From positions 1 to 64,000 of the forward strand of contig NZ_AQXW01000002.1 of assembly GCF_000376825.1 (NCBI RefSeq): DNA of 64,000 nucleotides, written 5' to 3'. The DNA is from Demetria terragena DSM 11295 (GTDB lineage Bacteria; Actinomycetota; Actinomycetes; Actinomycetales; Dermatophilaceae). Under the pieces are notes generated by a model, which was not told the origin of the DNA, did not search any database, and was given only the letters and a program-made list of their open reading frames with translations. A program made the position numbers and the translations under genes. This document shows positions 35,018 to 43,936 of the stretch, one piece after another. Numbering within the stretch: position 1 is the stretch's first letter; every line of letters begins with the position of its first letter.

Positions 35018-35919
35018 GGCCACCGCTCCCGCGCCGTCTTGGACTGGACCCCTCGTGGGTGCGCTTACCTCCCGGCGGGCCGTGGTCAACGGTCGGTGAT
35101 TTCGTCAATGCCCGGGTTCCTGAGCGTCAGCGCGAGCGAGTGGCGCAGATGTTTGCCACGGGGGAGTACGTCGACGATGCCGGAGCAGCCATCGCGCCAG
35201 AAACTCCCTACCGGCCCGGACTGACGATCTGGTTCCACCGCGACCTCCCCGACGAGATTGACGTGCCTTTCGACGTCGATGTGTTGTACGCCGACGACCA
35301 CCTAGTCGTGGTCGATAAGCCACACTTCCTGGCGACGATGCCACGTGGCCGGCATGTGCGGCAGACCGTTCTGATCAGACTGCGCGAGCAACTGGACCTA
35401 CCCGACCTCTCGCCGCTGCACCGGCTTGACCGCGATACCGCTGGGGTTCTTCTGCTGGCGGCTGATCCGGCGGTTCGTGGTGCATATCAGCGACTGTTCC
35501 AGGAGCGCCAGGTCGCTAAAAGCTATCTCGCGGTGGCGCCCCACCGCGACGGCCTGGCCGAGACGGTCGAGGTCCGGAGTCATCTGGTGAAGCACCGCGG
35601 GGTGTTGCAGGTCCAGGAGGTCGACGGCGCGACGCCTAACGCTCATACCACCGTGAAATACGTTGCTGGATATGGCAATTCGGCGCTCTATCGGTGCGTG
35701 CCGCACACCGGGAAGACCCACCAGATTCGGGCGCACTTGGCTTCGCTCGGCGTCCCGATCCTCAACGACCCGCTCTATCCGCGAGTCGTGGACAGGGCGC
35801 CGGGCGACTTCACCCGACCGATGCAGTTGTTGGCCGAGTCGGTGCGCTTCACCGACCCGCTCACCGGCGCGGCACGGGAGTTCAGGAGCCGCCGTCGGCT
35901 TTCGCTGCCTCCGGATTGA
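35014..35919 (+). CDS. RluA-family pseudouridine synthase
   Basis: The 301-residue protein has the RluA catalytic motif LHRLDRDTAGVLLLA with the nucleophile Asp, followed by YRCVPHTGKTHQIRAHLASLGVPILNDPLYP. An N-terminal segment precedes the domain and no clear S4 domain is seen. It isomerises uridine in rRNA or tRNA; the target base is unknown. The GTG start overlaps the preceding stop. Its last 38 bases overlap the convergent PucR gene. Confidence 0.88.
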   Translation: MRPPLPRRLGLDPSWVRLPPGGPWSTVGDFVNARVPERQRERVAQMFATGEYVDDAGAAIAPETPYRPGLTIWFHRDLPDEIDVPFDVDVLYADDHLVVVDKPHFLATMPRGRHVRQTVLIRLREQLDLPDLSPLHRLDRDTAGVLLLAADPAVRGAYQRLFQERQVAKSYLAVAPHRDGLAETVEVRSHLVKHRGVLQVQEVDGATPNAHTTVKYVAGYGNSALYRCVPHTGKTHQIRAHLASLGVPILNDPLYPRVVDRAPGDFTRPMQLLAESVRFTDPLTGAAREFRSRRRLSLPPD

Positions 35920-37108
35920 CCGGGTGCCCCAACGCCACCGTGAGGGCAAGCATCGTCTTCGGATCATCCAGTTGGTCGCCGTAGGCCTCGCGAAGTTGGG
36001 TCATGCGATAACGCACCGTCTGCGGGTGGACGAACAGTTCGGCAGCAACGGCCTCCCGTCGACCGTGGTGAAGCACCCAGGAGCGCAGGGTTTCCGCCAG
36101 CTTGTCCGCTGTGCCAGGTCGCATGTCATTCAAGGGGCGCAGGACAGCCGCGCGTAGGTCGTTCAGGGCCTGCTGGTCCGCGGTGAGTATCAACGGCACA
36201 AGGTGTTCGTCGGTATCGCCGGTGAGCCCAAGCTGGGCCGTACGCAGCGTGCGGTCGCACGAGGCGCGTACCTCCCGCCAGGGGCGGGCCGGGCCGACCA
36301 CAGCGCCCCGGCCCTGGGTGGCTCGGCGAAGAGCGGGTCTGCCCTTGTCATGCATGTCGGGGACGAGAAGAAGCGATCGTTCATTGAGCGTGTCCGTGGC
36401 GTCGACGACGTCGGCGAGATCGTCCAGCACGAGTGTGGTGGAAGGGAGCAGCGCCCGCAGTGCGCGCAACTGTGCCACCGGGCATAGGACGGCGGTCAGC
36501 GTGGTGGGCGGGGTCCAGTCTGCTCGCGCGCAGGCATCGTCAAGCACCTCAGCTGAGGCGCCCCGGATGAGGTGTCGGGCGACCTGATGGAGCAGTCGCT
36601 GCCGAGCGCGACCTGCACTCGCAAGTTCGTCCGCGTGACCGGCTGCGGAGGAATCGGAGAGCTCATCGATATAGAGGAAGACCAGTTCAGCGAACTCGGC
36701 CAGCTCACGTGGCCCGATTCCGGCATCGAGGGCACTGGCGGACAGATGCCGCCATGCGGTGCGGGCCCCGATCCGGTAGGCGGCCAGTAGCGCTTCTGGG
36801 GTGCGTCCGCCGCGGGCCTCGCCGCGACCGAGTTGGTAGGCACCATCCAGCGCGGGCGCGCGCGGCGTGGTCGGCCCGCTCTCACGAGAAGCGATGATGA
36901 TGAAGCCGTCGAGGGCGACTTGCACGGCCTGCCGAATCGTGGCGCCCATCTGACCGCGCAGCGCGTCACGATAGGACTCGACGCCGGCCACGACATCGGC
37001 GACGACGTCATCGGCGACCCGTGGGAGCTCCGCGCGAAGCGCGCTGACGACCTCCTCAGGTAGTCGCCGGGCGCGTCGTGAGGGATGTGAGGCCGATCCG
37101 GGTGCCAT
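35882..37108 (-). CDS. PucR-type helix-turn-helix regulator
   Basis: The 408-residue protein ends with the PucR C-terminal HTH (LAETLRSWVLHHGRREAVAAELFVHPQTVRYRMTQLREAYG read across), which contains the HPQTVRYR motif. A GGDEF-like regulatory region precedes it. The ATG at 37108 has GGAGGG upstream. It is divergent from the ferredoxin reductase and desaturase and probably controls them, as in other actinobacteria with this arrangement. A hairpin encloses its ribosome site (37110-37128). Confidence 0.82.
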   Translation of the reverse strand: MAPGSASHPSRRARRLPEEVVSALRAELPRVADDVVADVVAGVESYRDALRGQMGATIRQAVQVALDGFIIIASRESGPTTPRAPALDGAYQLGRGEARGGRTPEALLAAYRIGARTAWRHLSASALDAGIGPRELAEFAELVFLYIDELSDSSAAGHADELASAGRARQRLLHQVARHLIRGASAEVLDDACARADWTPPTTLTAVLCPVAQLRALRALLPSTTLVLDDLADVVDATDTLNERSLLLVPDMHDKGRPALRRATQGRGAVVGPARPWREVRASCDRTLRTAQLGLTGDTDEHLVPLILTADQQALNDLRAAVLRPLNDMRPGTADKLAETLRSWVLHHGRREAVAAELFVHPQTVRYRMTQLREAYGDQLDDPKTMLALTVALGHPVNPEAAKADGGS

Positions 37109-37109
37109 C

Positions 37110-37128
37110 TTTGTTCCCTCCGAACAAA
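37110..37128. promoter_or_regulatory. Perfect inverted repeat enclosing the PucR ribosome binding site
   Basis: TTTGTTC (37110-37116) and GAACAAA (37122-37128) form a perfect 7-bp dyad. On the minus strand the loop is GGAGG, the ribosome binding site, and the ATG begins 2 bases after the stem. It could be a DNA operator, or an RNA hairpin presenting or hiding the site. Confidence 0.65.
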
Positions 37129-37193
37129 CTAGTGGGGCCGATTCACGTCTGAGGCACAGGATATTCGCTTTCCGATGTAGCAGAGTAGGTGTC

Positions 37194-38354
37194 ATGAGAA
37201 GTTCGGCTGTTTTGACCCCCGGCAGCTCCGGGCGCCCACGCCGCGATAGCGGATGGAGCCGCGCTCTGCGCGACCGCGCGGTCAAGGTCGCCGAGGCCGC
37301 GGTGACGCCATACGACCCGGCGGACTTCCTCGACCTCTTCCACCCGCTGCGCGCCGGTGCCGAGCTGCGGGCGCGCATCGTGTCCGTGCAGCCAGAGACC
37401 GCTGACGCAGCGACGATCGTGCTCCAGCCCGGCGCTGACTGGGCAGGTCACGTGCCCGGCCAGTTCATCCGGATCGGGATCGACGTGAAGGGAGTCCGCC
37501 AGTGGCGCGCGTACTCACTCACTCACGGCCCGCGTCAGGACGGTCTGATCTCCATCACCGTCAAGGCCGTGCCCGGCGGCATTGTCTCCTCTCACCTGGT
37601 CCACGAAGCCAAGCCCGGCACCCTGGTCCATCTGGAGCAAGCGGCGGGTGAGTTCGTGCTGCCGACCGAGTTGGCTGGACACAAGATGCTGTTTGTCACC
37701 GCGGGGTCGGGGATTACCCCGGTCGTCGGGATGCTGCGCAACTTGTTCCCGGTCACTGACGAGGGCGTGCTCCAGCTTCCGCGTAGCCGCGGTCTCGACA
37801 TCACCGTCGTTCACCTTGCTCGGACCGAGTCTGAGTCGATCTTCATCGACCACCTGCGCGAACTCAACGCCGCTGGCGCGATTCGCTTGATCGCGCGGAT
37901 GGACGACGTCCATGGCGTGCTCAACGTCGACTTCCTCGACGGGCTCGTGCCCGATCTCGCTGATCGCACGACCTACGCCTGCGGTCCCGCCGGCTTGCTC
38001 AGAGGGCTGAGCGAGCACCACGAGATGCGCGACTTGCCGTTGTTCACTGAGCAGTTCCGGCTCGCCGATGTCGTCCCGGCTGAGGGCGGCACGGTCACGT
38101 TCTCCAGTGCGGTCGTCGAAGCAACTGGCGACCAACCGATTCTCGATGCCGCTGAGAACGCCGGTGTGCTCATGCCGAGTGGGTGCCGAATGGGTATCTG
38201 CATGGGCTGTGTCTTACCGATGACCGAAGGCGCAGTACGCGACCTTCGCAACGGCGAATTGACCGTCGCTCGCCCCGGCGAGACCGCCAGCGGTGGCGTC
38301 AAGGTGCAAACCTGCATCTCGGCGGCCGCCGGACCCTGCACTTTCAACCACTGA
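37194..38354 (+). CDS. Ferredoxin reductase with [2Fe-2S] domain, electron donor to the desaturase
   Basis: The 386-residue protein has an FAD-binding barrel (WRAYSLTHGP), an NAD(P)-binding domain (FVTAGSGITPVVGMLRNL) and a C-terminal plant-type ferredoxin domain with CRMGICMGC and a later Cys in VQTCIS. It matches Rv3230c of M. tuberculosis, the partner of the stearoyl-CoA desaturase DesA3. It should pass electrons from NADPH to the desaturase encoded next. Confidence 0.88.
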   Translation: MRSSAVLTPGSSGRPRRDSGWSRALRDRAVKVAEAAVTPYDPADFLDLFHPLRAGAELRARIVSVQPETADAATIVLQPGADWAGHVPGQFIRIGIDVKGVRQWRAYSLTHGPRQDGLISITVKAVPGGIVSSHLVHEAKPGTLVHLEQAAGEFVLPTELAGHKMLFVTAGSGITPVVGMLRNLFPVTDEGVLQLPRSRGLDITVVHLARTESESIFIDHLRELNAAGAIRLIARMDDVHGVLNVDFLDGLVPDLADRTTYACGPAGLLRGLSEHHEMRDLPLFTEQFRLADVVPAEGGTVTFSSAVVEATGDQPILDAAENAGVLMPSGCRMGICMGCVLPMTEGAVRDLRNGELTVARPGETASGGVKVQTCISAAAGPCTFNH

Positions 38355-38408
38355 CCGGCAAACGCCGCTCAACCGACAAACGCCGCTCAACCGACAAACG
38401 CCGGTCGA
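38355..38408 (+). repeat. Three tandem 18-bp repeats
   Basis: Three exact-length units start at 38355, 38373 and 38391. The middle unit is CCGACAAACGCCGCTCAA; the first differs by one base and the last diverges in its final four. They fill the gap between the reductase stop and the desaturase ribosome site. Confidence 0.9.
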
Positions 38409-38421
38409 GCTTGTCGAGACC
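38403..38421. repeat. GTCGAG-type dispersed palindromic element
   Basis: GGTCGAGCTTGTCGAGACC resembles an imperfect palindrome that I recall as common between genes in many Micrococcales and Propionibacteriales genomes. It overlaps the third 18-bp unit. Only one copy is seen in this window. Confidence 0.5.
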
Positions 38422-38439
38422 ATCGAGAGGAATCATCCG

Positions 38440-39678
38440 ATGACGGCCATGACGAAGAAGTCCGAGAACCCGACCGAGCACCTCACCCCTGAGGACATCG
38501 AGCAGATCGGCGTCGAGCTCGACGCCATCCGGCAGGACATCATCGACTCCCGCGGAGCCGAGGACGCTGCCTATATCCGCAAGGTCATCAAGGCCCAGCG
38601 GTCCCTCGAGCTGGGCAGCCGGGCAGTGCTGTTGTTCAGTGCCCTGCCGCCGGCATGGGTGGTGGGCACGGCCGGTCTGACGGTCGCCAAGATCATCGAC
38701 AATATGGAGATCGGCCACAACATCATGCACGGCCAGTGGGACTGGATGCGTGACCCGAAGATCCACTCCTCAACCTGGGAGTGGGACAACGCCTCAACCG
38801 CTGAAGGCTGGAAGCACAGCCACAATGAGGTGCACCACACCCACACCAACATCATCGGCAAGGACAACGACCTCGGCTACGGCATCATGCGCGTCGATGA
38901 GGACCAGCAATGGACGCCGGCACTGTTCGGGCAGCCGGTCTACAACTTCCTCAACATGCTGGTGTTCGAATACGGCATCGCGGCGTACGACCTCGAACTC
39001 GGCCGTAATCTTCGGTTGCCGAAGGAGCGCCGCCCCGCGTCGTTCCAGCGCAATCTCAAGGCCACGGTGAACAAGATTCGCGGGCAGGCGACCAAGGATT
39101 ACCTGGTGCACCCGGCGCTCTCCTTGGCCACTGGGTCTTTCTTGACGACGCTGGCCGCCAACCTCACTGCCAACGTGGCACGCAACGTGTGGACCCACTC
39201 GGTCATCATGTGCGGGCACTTCCCTGAGGGTGTGGAGACCTACGAGAAGGCCGCAATCCCGGAAAGCGAGACCCGTGGCGAGTGGTACCTGCGGCAGATG
39301 CTCGGCGCGGCCAACATCTCCGGCTCCCAAGCCGTGCACTTCATGTCGGGCAACCTGTCGCACCAGATCGAGCACCACCTTTTTCCCGACTTGCCGTCCA
39401 ACCGCTATGCCGAGATCGCGCCGAAGGTTAAGGCGCTCTTCGAAAAGTACGACCTCAACTACCACACCGACCCGTTGCCCAAGCAGGTCTTCTCCGCGTG
39501 GCACAAGGTGGTCCGGCTGTCGCTGCCCAATGGGTGGATGGAACTGACCAACCGCAAGAACTTCGTCCAGCAGCTCGGTGTCCTCAAGAAGGTGTCGACG
39601 GCCGACCCGCGTACGCGACGCAAGATGCTCAAGTTGATGGACGCACAGGCCAAGCGCCAGGCGCGGGCCGCGGCCTAA
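38440..39678 (+). CDS. Acyl-CoA/fatty-acid desaturase (DesA3-like)
   Basis: The 412-residue membrane di-iron enzyme has three histidine boxes: HNIMH near residue 93, HSHNEVHH near 126-133, and HQIEHH near 308-313. Hydrophobic pairs lie between them. It would insert a double bond into a long acyl chain, tuning membrane fluidity. The ATG at 38440 has GAGAGG upstream; extension further back would translate the repeats. The reductase upstream is its likely electron donor. Confidence 0.9.
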   Translation: MTAMTKKSENPTEHLTPEDIEQIGVELDAIRQDIIDSRGAEDAAYIRKVIKAQRSLELGSRAVLLFSALPPAWVVGTAGLTVAKIIDNMEIGHNIMHGQWDWMRDPKIHSSTWEWDNASTAEGWKHSHNEVHHTHTNIIGKDNDLGYGIMRVDEDQQWTPALFGQPVYNFLNMLVFEYGIAAYDLELGRNLRLPKERRPASFQRNLKATVNKIRGQATKDYLVHPALSLATGSFLTTLAANLTANVARNVWTHSVIMCGHFPEGVETYEKAAIPESETRGEWYLRQMLGAANISGSQAVHFMSGNLSHQIEHHLFPDLPSNRYAEIAPKVKALFEKYDLNYHTDPLPKQVFSAWHKVVRLSLPNGWMELTNRKNFVQQLGVLKKVSTADPRTRRKMLKLMDAQAKRQARAAA

Positions 39679-39699
39679 GTCCACGGAGGGGTTGCACAT

Positions 39700-40110
39700 A
39701 TGAGGTTGCTACTGAACATCATTTGGTTCGTCTTTGGTGGCTTGTGGTTGGCCATCGCCTACGCGCTGGCCGGGCTGATCATGTGCATCCTGATCATCAC
39801 GATCCCATTCGGGGTGGCGTCCTTCCGGGTCGCGTCCTACGTGCTGTGGCCGTTCGGGCGCACGATTGTCGAAAAGCCAGGAGCCGGTGCTGGGTCAGTC
39901 CTGCTCAACATCATCTGGTTCGTTCTTGCGGGCTGGTGGCTGGCTATTGGACATCTCATCACCGCCGTCGCGCAGGCGATCACGATCATCGGTATCCCGC
40001 TGGCGATCGCCAACGTCAAGTTGATCCCGGTGACCCTGGTGCCCTTCGGCAAGGACATCATTCCCAGTGCCGCAGTCCGACCCGATCAACGCCAACTGCA
40101 CACAGTCTGA
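39700..40110 (+). CDS. YccF-domain inner-membrane protein
   Basis: The 136-residue protein carries two copies of the YccF domain, each with LLNIIWFV, a hydrophobic helix pair and WPFG or VPFG (residues about 4-53 and 68-126). Four helices are predicted. The function of the family is unknown. It lies 21 bases after the desaturase and is probably cotranscribed. Confidence 0.85.
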   Translation: MRLLLNIIWFVFGGLWLAIAYALAGLIMCILIITIPFGVASFRVASYVLWPFGRTIVEKPGAGAGSVLLNIIWFVLAGWWLAIGHLITAVAQAITIIGIPLAIANVKLIPVTLVPFGKDIIPSAAVRPDQRQLHTV

Positions 40111-40119
40111 GTGACGGGC

Positions 40120-41298
40120 TCAGAAGTAGTCGCGAATGTGTGGCTGCCGGCCTGAGAACGTTGCGTCCCAATGGGAGTCATCGCCGGTGTCGCCGGTGAG
40201 CAGCCCGGCGCGGCGCAGGTCGGTCTGGTTGTGCGTTCCTGCAAAGCGCAGTGCCAGTCCCCGCGCGGTGAAATTCGTGTGTGCGTGCTCGACTGAATCT
40301 ATTTGAGCCGCACCGGAGTTCACCTGCAACCGGTATGCCCCGTCCTGGTCTGGCACCGGCAGGCCGTGCACAGCAAAGGTCAGGTCGAGGTCGAGCCAGT
40401 TGGGGTAGGTGCGCAGGGCGAGTGCGCGCGCGACGTCAAGGATGGCGATGCCATAAGGCAGTGCGCGCTGCACCGTCCAGTCGTCGCCGGTAAGCACGAT
40501 TTGAGCGAGGTCTGGCTGGGAGGTGTCGAGCAGAGTTCTGGGGGCGACCGGCGCGAAGGTTCCAAACATCGACAGCAACTGCCGCATCGCGTGATCGCTG
40601 AGGGCGACCAGGTCGTGGATCTTGAGGATCCCGCCGGAGTCGTAGCCATCGGCGCGGTCCCATAGGGCATAGCCAGCCGCGGTGCCGTCCTCGTCGTAGG
40701 CGATCGTGATGGCCTGAAAGGCGTCCAGAAGGTCCGCATCCGAGACCGGGAAGCTCGCCCCGTCCCTGGTGAGTGGACCGTTGTGGGCTTGGGCCCACTC
40801 GGAGTAGAGCCGTCGCACGAGGGGAATGTCGTCCACCGCCGCGCGGCGGACGCTGCCGACGGTTGGCCGTACCCGCGCGAGGGCTGTGGTCGGGATGACT
40901 GTCTGGTCGTAGCTCGCGAACGTCTCATAGCCGAACTTGCGATAGATACCCGGAGCGGTGGCATACAGGGTGCTGATGGCGGCGCCGTGCTCCACGGCTT
41001 CGGCGAGCGAACGCTCGAAAAGTGTGGTGAGCAACCCGCTTCCGCGTTCCTCGGCACGCACCTTGACGCTGGCGATGCCCACCGTGGGAATGCGTGCGCC
41101 CCAGAACCACGACTCGTAGTCTCGGAGCCGAACGGTCGCGAGGATGCGGTCGCCTTCGGTGGTGACGTACGTCTTCCGGCCACCTTCTTGCGGGTGCGGA
41201 AACGGGCTCTGCGCGGCCGGATAGCCGAAGCTCTCTGCACTGAACGCGGCCAGGGCCTCGCCATCGTCGGCGGTCGCCAGGCGGGTTTCATACGTCAC
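40120..41298 (-). CDS. Eis-type GNAT N-acetyltransferase
   Basis: The 392-residue protein has an N-terminal GNAT domain (VGIASVKVRAEERGSGLLTTLFE, acetyl-CoA loop), a second GNAT-like middle domain and a sterol-carrier-like C-terminal domain ending DYF. The Eis family uses its C-terminal carboxylate as catalytic base, so the terminal Phe fits. Mycobacterial Eis acetylates aminoglycosides and proteins at several amines. Whether this one acts on drugs is unknown. Confidence 0.85.
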   Translation of the reverse strand: MTYETRLATADDGEALAAFSAESFGYPAAQSPFPHPQEGGRKTYVTTEGDRILATVRLRDYESWFWGARIPTVGIASVKVRAEERGSGLLTTLFERSLAEAVEHGAAISTLYATAPGIYRKFGYETFASYDQTVIPTTALARVRPTVGSVRRAAVDDIPLVRRLYSEWAQAHNGPLTRDGASFPVSDADLLDAFQAITIAYDEDGTAAGYALWDRADGYDSGGILKIHDLVALSDHAMRQLLSMFGTFAPVAPRTLLDTSQPDLAQIVLTGDDWTVQRALPYGIAILDVARALALRTYPNWLDLDLTFAVHGLPVPDQDGAYRLQVNSGAAQIDSVEHAHTNFTARGLALRFAGTHNQTDLRRAGLLTGDTGDDSHWDATFSGRQPHIRDYF

Positions 41299-41334
41299 GC
41301 CCCGATGCTACGGGCGGTTGGCTGACCCCGGACA

Positions 41335-42567
41335 ATGGCACACATGCCGAGTGCGCTGCCCGATGGAGAACCCGCGCCACGTGATGGTGAGTTGCCGTCG
41401 TCGGCGTTGCAAGGGCTTGGGGAACGCCCCTTTGGGCTATACGTCCATGTGCCTTTCTGTTCGGTGCGCTGTGGCTATTGCGACTTCAACACCTACACGC
41501 TGCGCGAGCTAGGTGAGCACGGTGCGAGCGTTGACTCTTTTGCGGAGGCAGCGGTCGCCGAACTTGACGTGGCCACAAGGGTTTTGGGCGATGAGCGACC
41601 CCAGATCGATACCATCTTCGTGGGTGGTGGCACTCCCACGATGCTGGCGCCTCAAGACCTGGTGCGCGTCGTGTCGGCGGCCCGCGAGCGGTTTGGGCTG
41701 AGCGACGCTGCGGAGATCACCACAGAAGCGAACCCGGACTCGGTGACGCCTGAGTCTCTCCGGATACTTGCCGACGGCGGATTCACGCGCGTTAGCCTCG
41801 GGATGCAGTCGGCGGTTCCTCACGTGCTGCGGACCCTCGACCGGACGCATGACCCAGCGAACGTGGCGCGGGCGGTTGAGGGTGTGCGGGAGGCCGGGAT
41901 GCAGGTCAGCGTGGACTTGATCTATGGCACTCCTGGGGAGGCACTAGAGGATTGGCGGAGGAGTCTTCAGGAGGCAACGGCACTGGACCCTGATCACGTC
42001 AGCGCCTATGCGCTGGTCGTCGAGCAGGGCACCAAACTGGCCGCCCAGGTGCGTCGTGGTGAGGTCACGATGCCGGACGACGATGACGAGGCCGATAAGT
42101 ACGAACTTGCCGATGAATTGCTCTCGGCCGCAGGCCTTGGGTGGTACGAAATCAGCAACTGGTCCCGCGACGACGCGTCACGCTGCCACCACAACGAGCT
42201 CTATTGGCAGGGCGCGGATTGGTGGGGCATCGGCCCGGGAGCGCACAGCCATATTGGGGGCGTGCGGTGGTGGAATGTCAAGCATCCCAACGCTTTTGCC
42301 GCCAAACTCGCAGCGGGTGAGTCGCCGGCCCAGGCGCGGGAGGTGCTGACCGAAGAGCAACGCCATGACGAGAAAGTCCTCCTAGGAATCCGTCGTGTTT
42401 ACGGCCTGGATCGTGACGTGCTCAGCCCCGCCGGCCGCGGAGCGGTGGCGGGGCTGATCGCAGACGGACTCATCGACGGTGCCATGGCGTTGCGCGGGCG
42501 AGTGGTGCTCACCCGGCGTGGGCGCCTGCTCGCAGACACCGTCGTACGTCGACTGCTGGGCTGGTGA
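41335..42567 (+). CDS. hemW: Heme chaperone HemW, radical SAM family
   Basis: The 410-residue protein has LYVHVPFC followed by CSVRCGYC, giving the CxxxCxxC cluster at residues 42, 46 and 49, then FVGGGTPT, EANPDSVT and RVSLGMQS. It ends with the HemW-type winged domain. HemW binds heme and delivers it to respiratory proteins; older annotations call it oxygen-independent coproporphyrinogen oxidase. ATG 41335 or 41344 could start it. Confidence 0.92.
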   Translation: MAHMPSALPDGEPAPRDGELPSSALQGLGERPFGLYVHVPFCSVRCGYCDFNTYTLRELGEHGASVDSFAEAAVAELDVATRVLGDERPQIDTIFVGGGTPTMLAPQDLVRVVSAARERFGLSDAAEITTEANPDSVTPESLRILADGGFTRVSLGMQSAVPHVLRTLDRTHDPANVARAVEGVREAGMQVSVDLIYGTPGEALEDWRRSLQEATALDPDHVSAYALVVEQGTKLAAQVRRGEVTMPDDDDEADKYELADELLSAAGLGWYEISNWSRDDASRCHHNELYWQGADWWGIGPGAHSHIGGVRWWNVKHPNAFAAKLAAGESPAQAREVLTEEQRHDEKVLLGIRRVYGLDRDVLSPAGRGAVAGLIADGLIDGAMALRGRVVLTRRGRLLADTVVRRLLGW

Positions 42568-42573
42568 CCTGGG

Positions 42574-42978
42574 TCAGGACAACACCTTGATCTGGAACGG
42601 ATAGTCGTAGATTTCACCGTTGCTGGCACGGATCGCGCCCTTGATGTGGCACCACAGCGAGACCACGAAGATCACGATCATCAGGGGGATGCCGATAATC
42701 GCGCCGATCACGGTGAAGGTGAGCAGCAAAGACACGACCAGCAACACCCAGAAGGACAGGTTGAAGTTGAACGCACCCGCGGCCGCGCGACGGACATACG
42801 AGCTCTTGTCTTTGTAGATGGCCCACATCGCCAACGGGCCTAAAAGGCTCAAGGTGCCCACGCTGAGGAGGGCAGCGATAGGAGCCGAGAGATGGGCCAG
42901 AATCGCGATGCTGCGGTCGCTGCCGGTGTTCTGCTGGGAAAGGGGTGGCTGCTGTGAGTACGGCGGCGGTGCGGACAT
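42574..42978 (-). CDS. DUF4870 (Tic20-like) membrane protein
   Basis: The 134-residue protein has a Pro/Gln-rich N-terminus, then three or four helices with SIAILAHLSAPIAALLS, WAIYKDKSSYVRRAAAGAFNFNL and a closing helix before YPFQIKVL. This is the DUF4870 pattern of small membrane proteins of unknown role. It converges with hemW. Confidence 0.8.
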   Translation of the reverse strand: MSAPPPYSQQPPLSQQNTGSDRSIAILAHLSAPIAALLSVGTLSLLGPLAMWAIYKDKSSYVRRAAAGAFNFNLSFWVLLVVSLLLTFTVIGAIIGIPLMIVIFVVSLWCHIKGAIRASNGEIYDYPFQIKVLS

Positions 42979-43060
42979 GGTTTCCTCCCAATGGGTACGT
43001 ACTCAGAACAACCAATGTTGTCGCGTGCCCGTTCCCCGATTTCGACTTCTCAGGGTCGAA

Positions 43061-43936
43061 TCAGGGTGACCCCTGGAGAGTGCGGGCATCGAGGCCCACG
43101 TCTAGGCAGCGCGCACTGTGGGTGAGCGCGCCAACAGAAATGAGGTCTGGCCCAGCCTCGGCGTAGGAGCGGATCGACTCTGCGGTGATACCCCCGGACA
43201 CCTCCACGGTCAGTGGCGCCGGGTGTTTGCGAACAAGGGATACGGCTTCGCGTACTTGATCGGGGGTGAAGTTGTCGAGCAAGACTGCGTGGCAGGACGG
43301 ATGGTCGCGCTCCAACGTCAGCAGGCGGGTGAGTTGCGCCAACGTGTCGACCTCGACCTCGACGGCAACCATGTGGCGACGTCGACGTGCCAACCGCTCG
43401 TGAACGGCATCCAGTCCACCAGCGAGCGCGATGTGGTTGTCCTTCACCATGATGGCGTCGTGCAGCCCGAATCGGTGGTTGACCCCTCCGCCGTCGAGCA
43501 CCGCGCGCTTCTCTAACGCGCGCAGACCTGGCGTAGTTTTGCGGGTGTCGGTGACCTGGACGCCAGTTCCGGCGACTTGCTCCACAGCCTGCCTGGTGCC
43601 GGTGGCCACGCCTGACAGTCTTCCCAGAAGATTGAGCGCAACGCGCTCGCCGGCCAGCAGTGAGGGGAGCGGTCCACTCAGCTCGATGGCGACGGAGCCG
43701 GGCGCGATCGTGTCACCGTCCGACAGGCGGGCGGTCACGTTCACGGAGTCGTCGAGTTGTGCGAACGTCTCTCTGACACAGTCAATTCCACTGATGACGC
43801 CGGGTTCTCTGAAGACGACTTCGGCTTGTCCCTCGCGGTCGGGGAGGACGGTGATGCCGGTGAGGTCGCCAACCTCCCCGAGGTCCTCGGCCAGTGCGGT
43901 AGACACCACTCGTTGAAGTGCACGGCTGGAACTCAC
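43061..43936 (-). CDS. nadC: Nicotinate-nucleotide pyrophosphorylase NadC
   Basis: The 291-residue protein has AEDLGEVGDLTG at the start, NLLGRLSGVAT, VTDTRKTTPGLRALEKRAVLDGGGVNHR (quinolinate phosphoribosyltransferase signature read across) and VEVSGGI. It converts quinolinate and PRPP to nicotinate mononucleotide. The GTG at 43936 has AGGAGG upstream and overlaps the nadB stop (GTGA), so the longer upstream frame is rejected. Confidence 0.95.
   Translation of the reverse strand: MSSSRALQRVVSTALAEDLGEVGDLTGITVLPDREGQAEVVFREPGVISGIDCVRETFAQLDDSVNVTARLSDGDTIAPGSVAIELSGPLPSLLAGERVALNLLGRLSGVATGTRQAVEQVAGTGVQVTDTRKTTPGLRALEKRAVLDGGGVNHRFGLHDAIMVKDNHIALAGGLDAVHERLARRRRHMVAVEVEVDTLAQLTRLLTLERDHPSCHAVLLDNFTPDQVREAVSLVRKHPAPLTVEVSGGITAESIRSYAEAGPDLISVGALTHSARCLDVGLDARTLQGSP

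Noticed and set aside
38355-38408. CRISPR array
   Set aside because: Units are directly adjacent without spacers and only 18 bp long.
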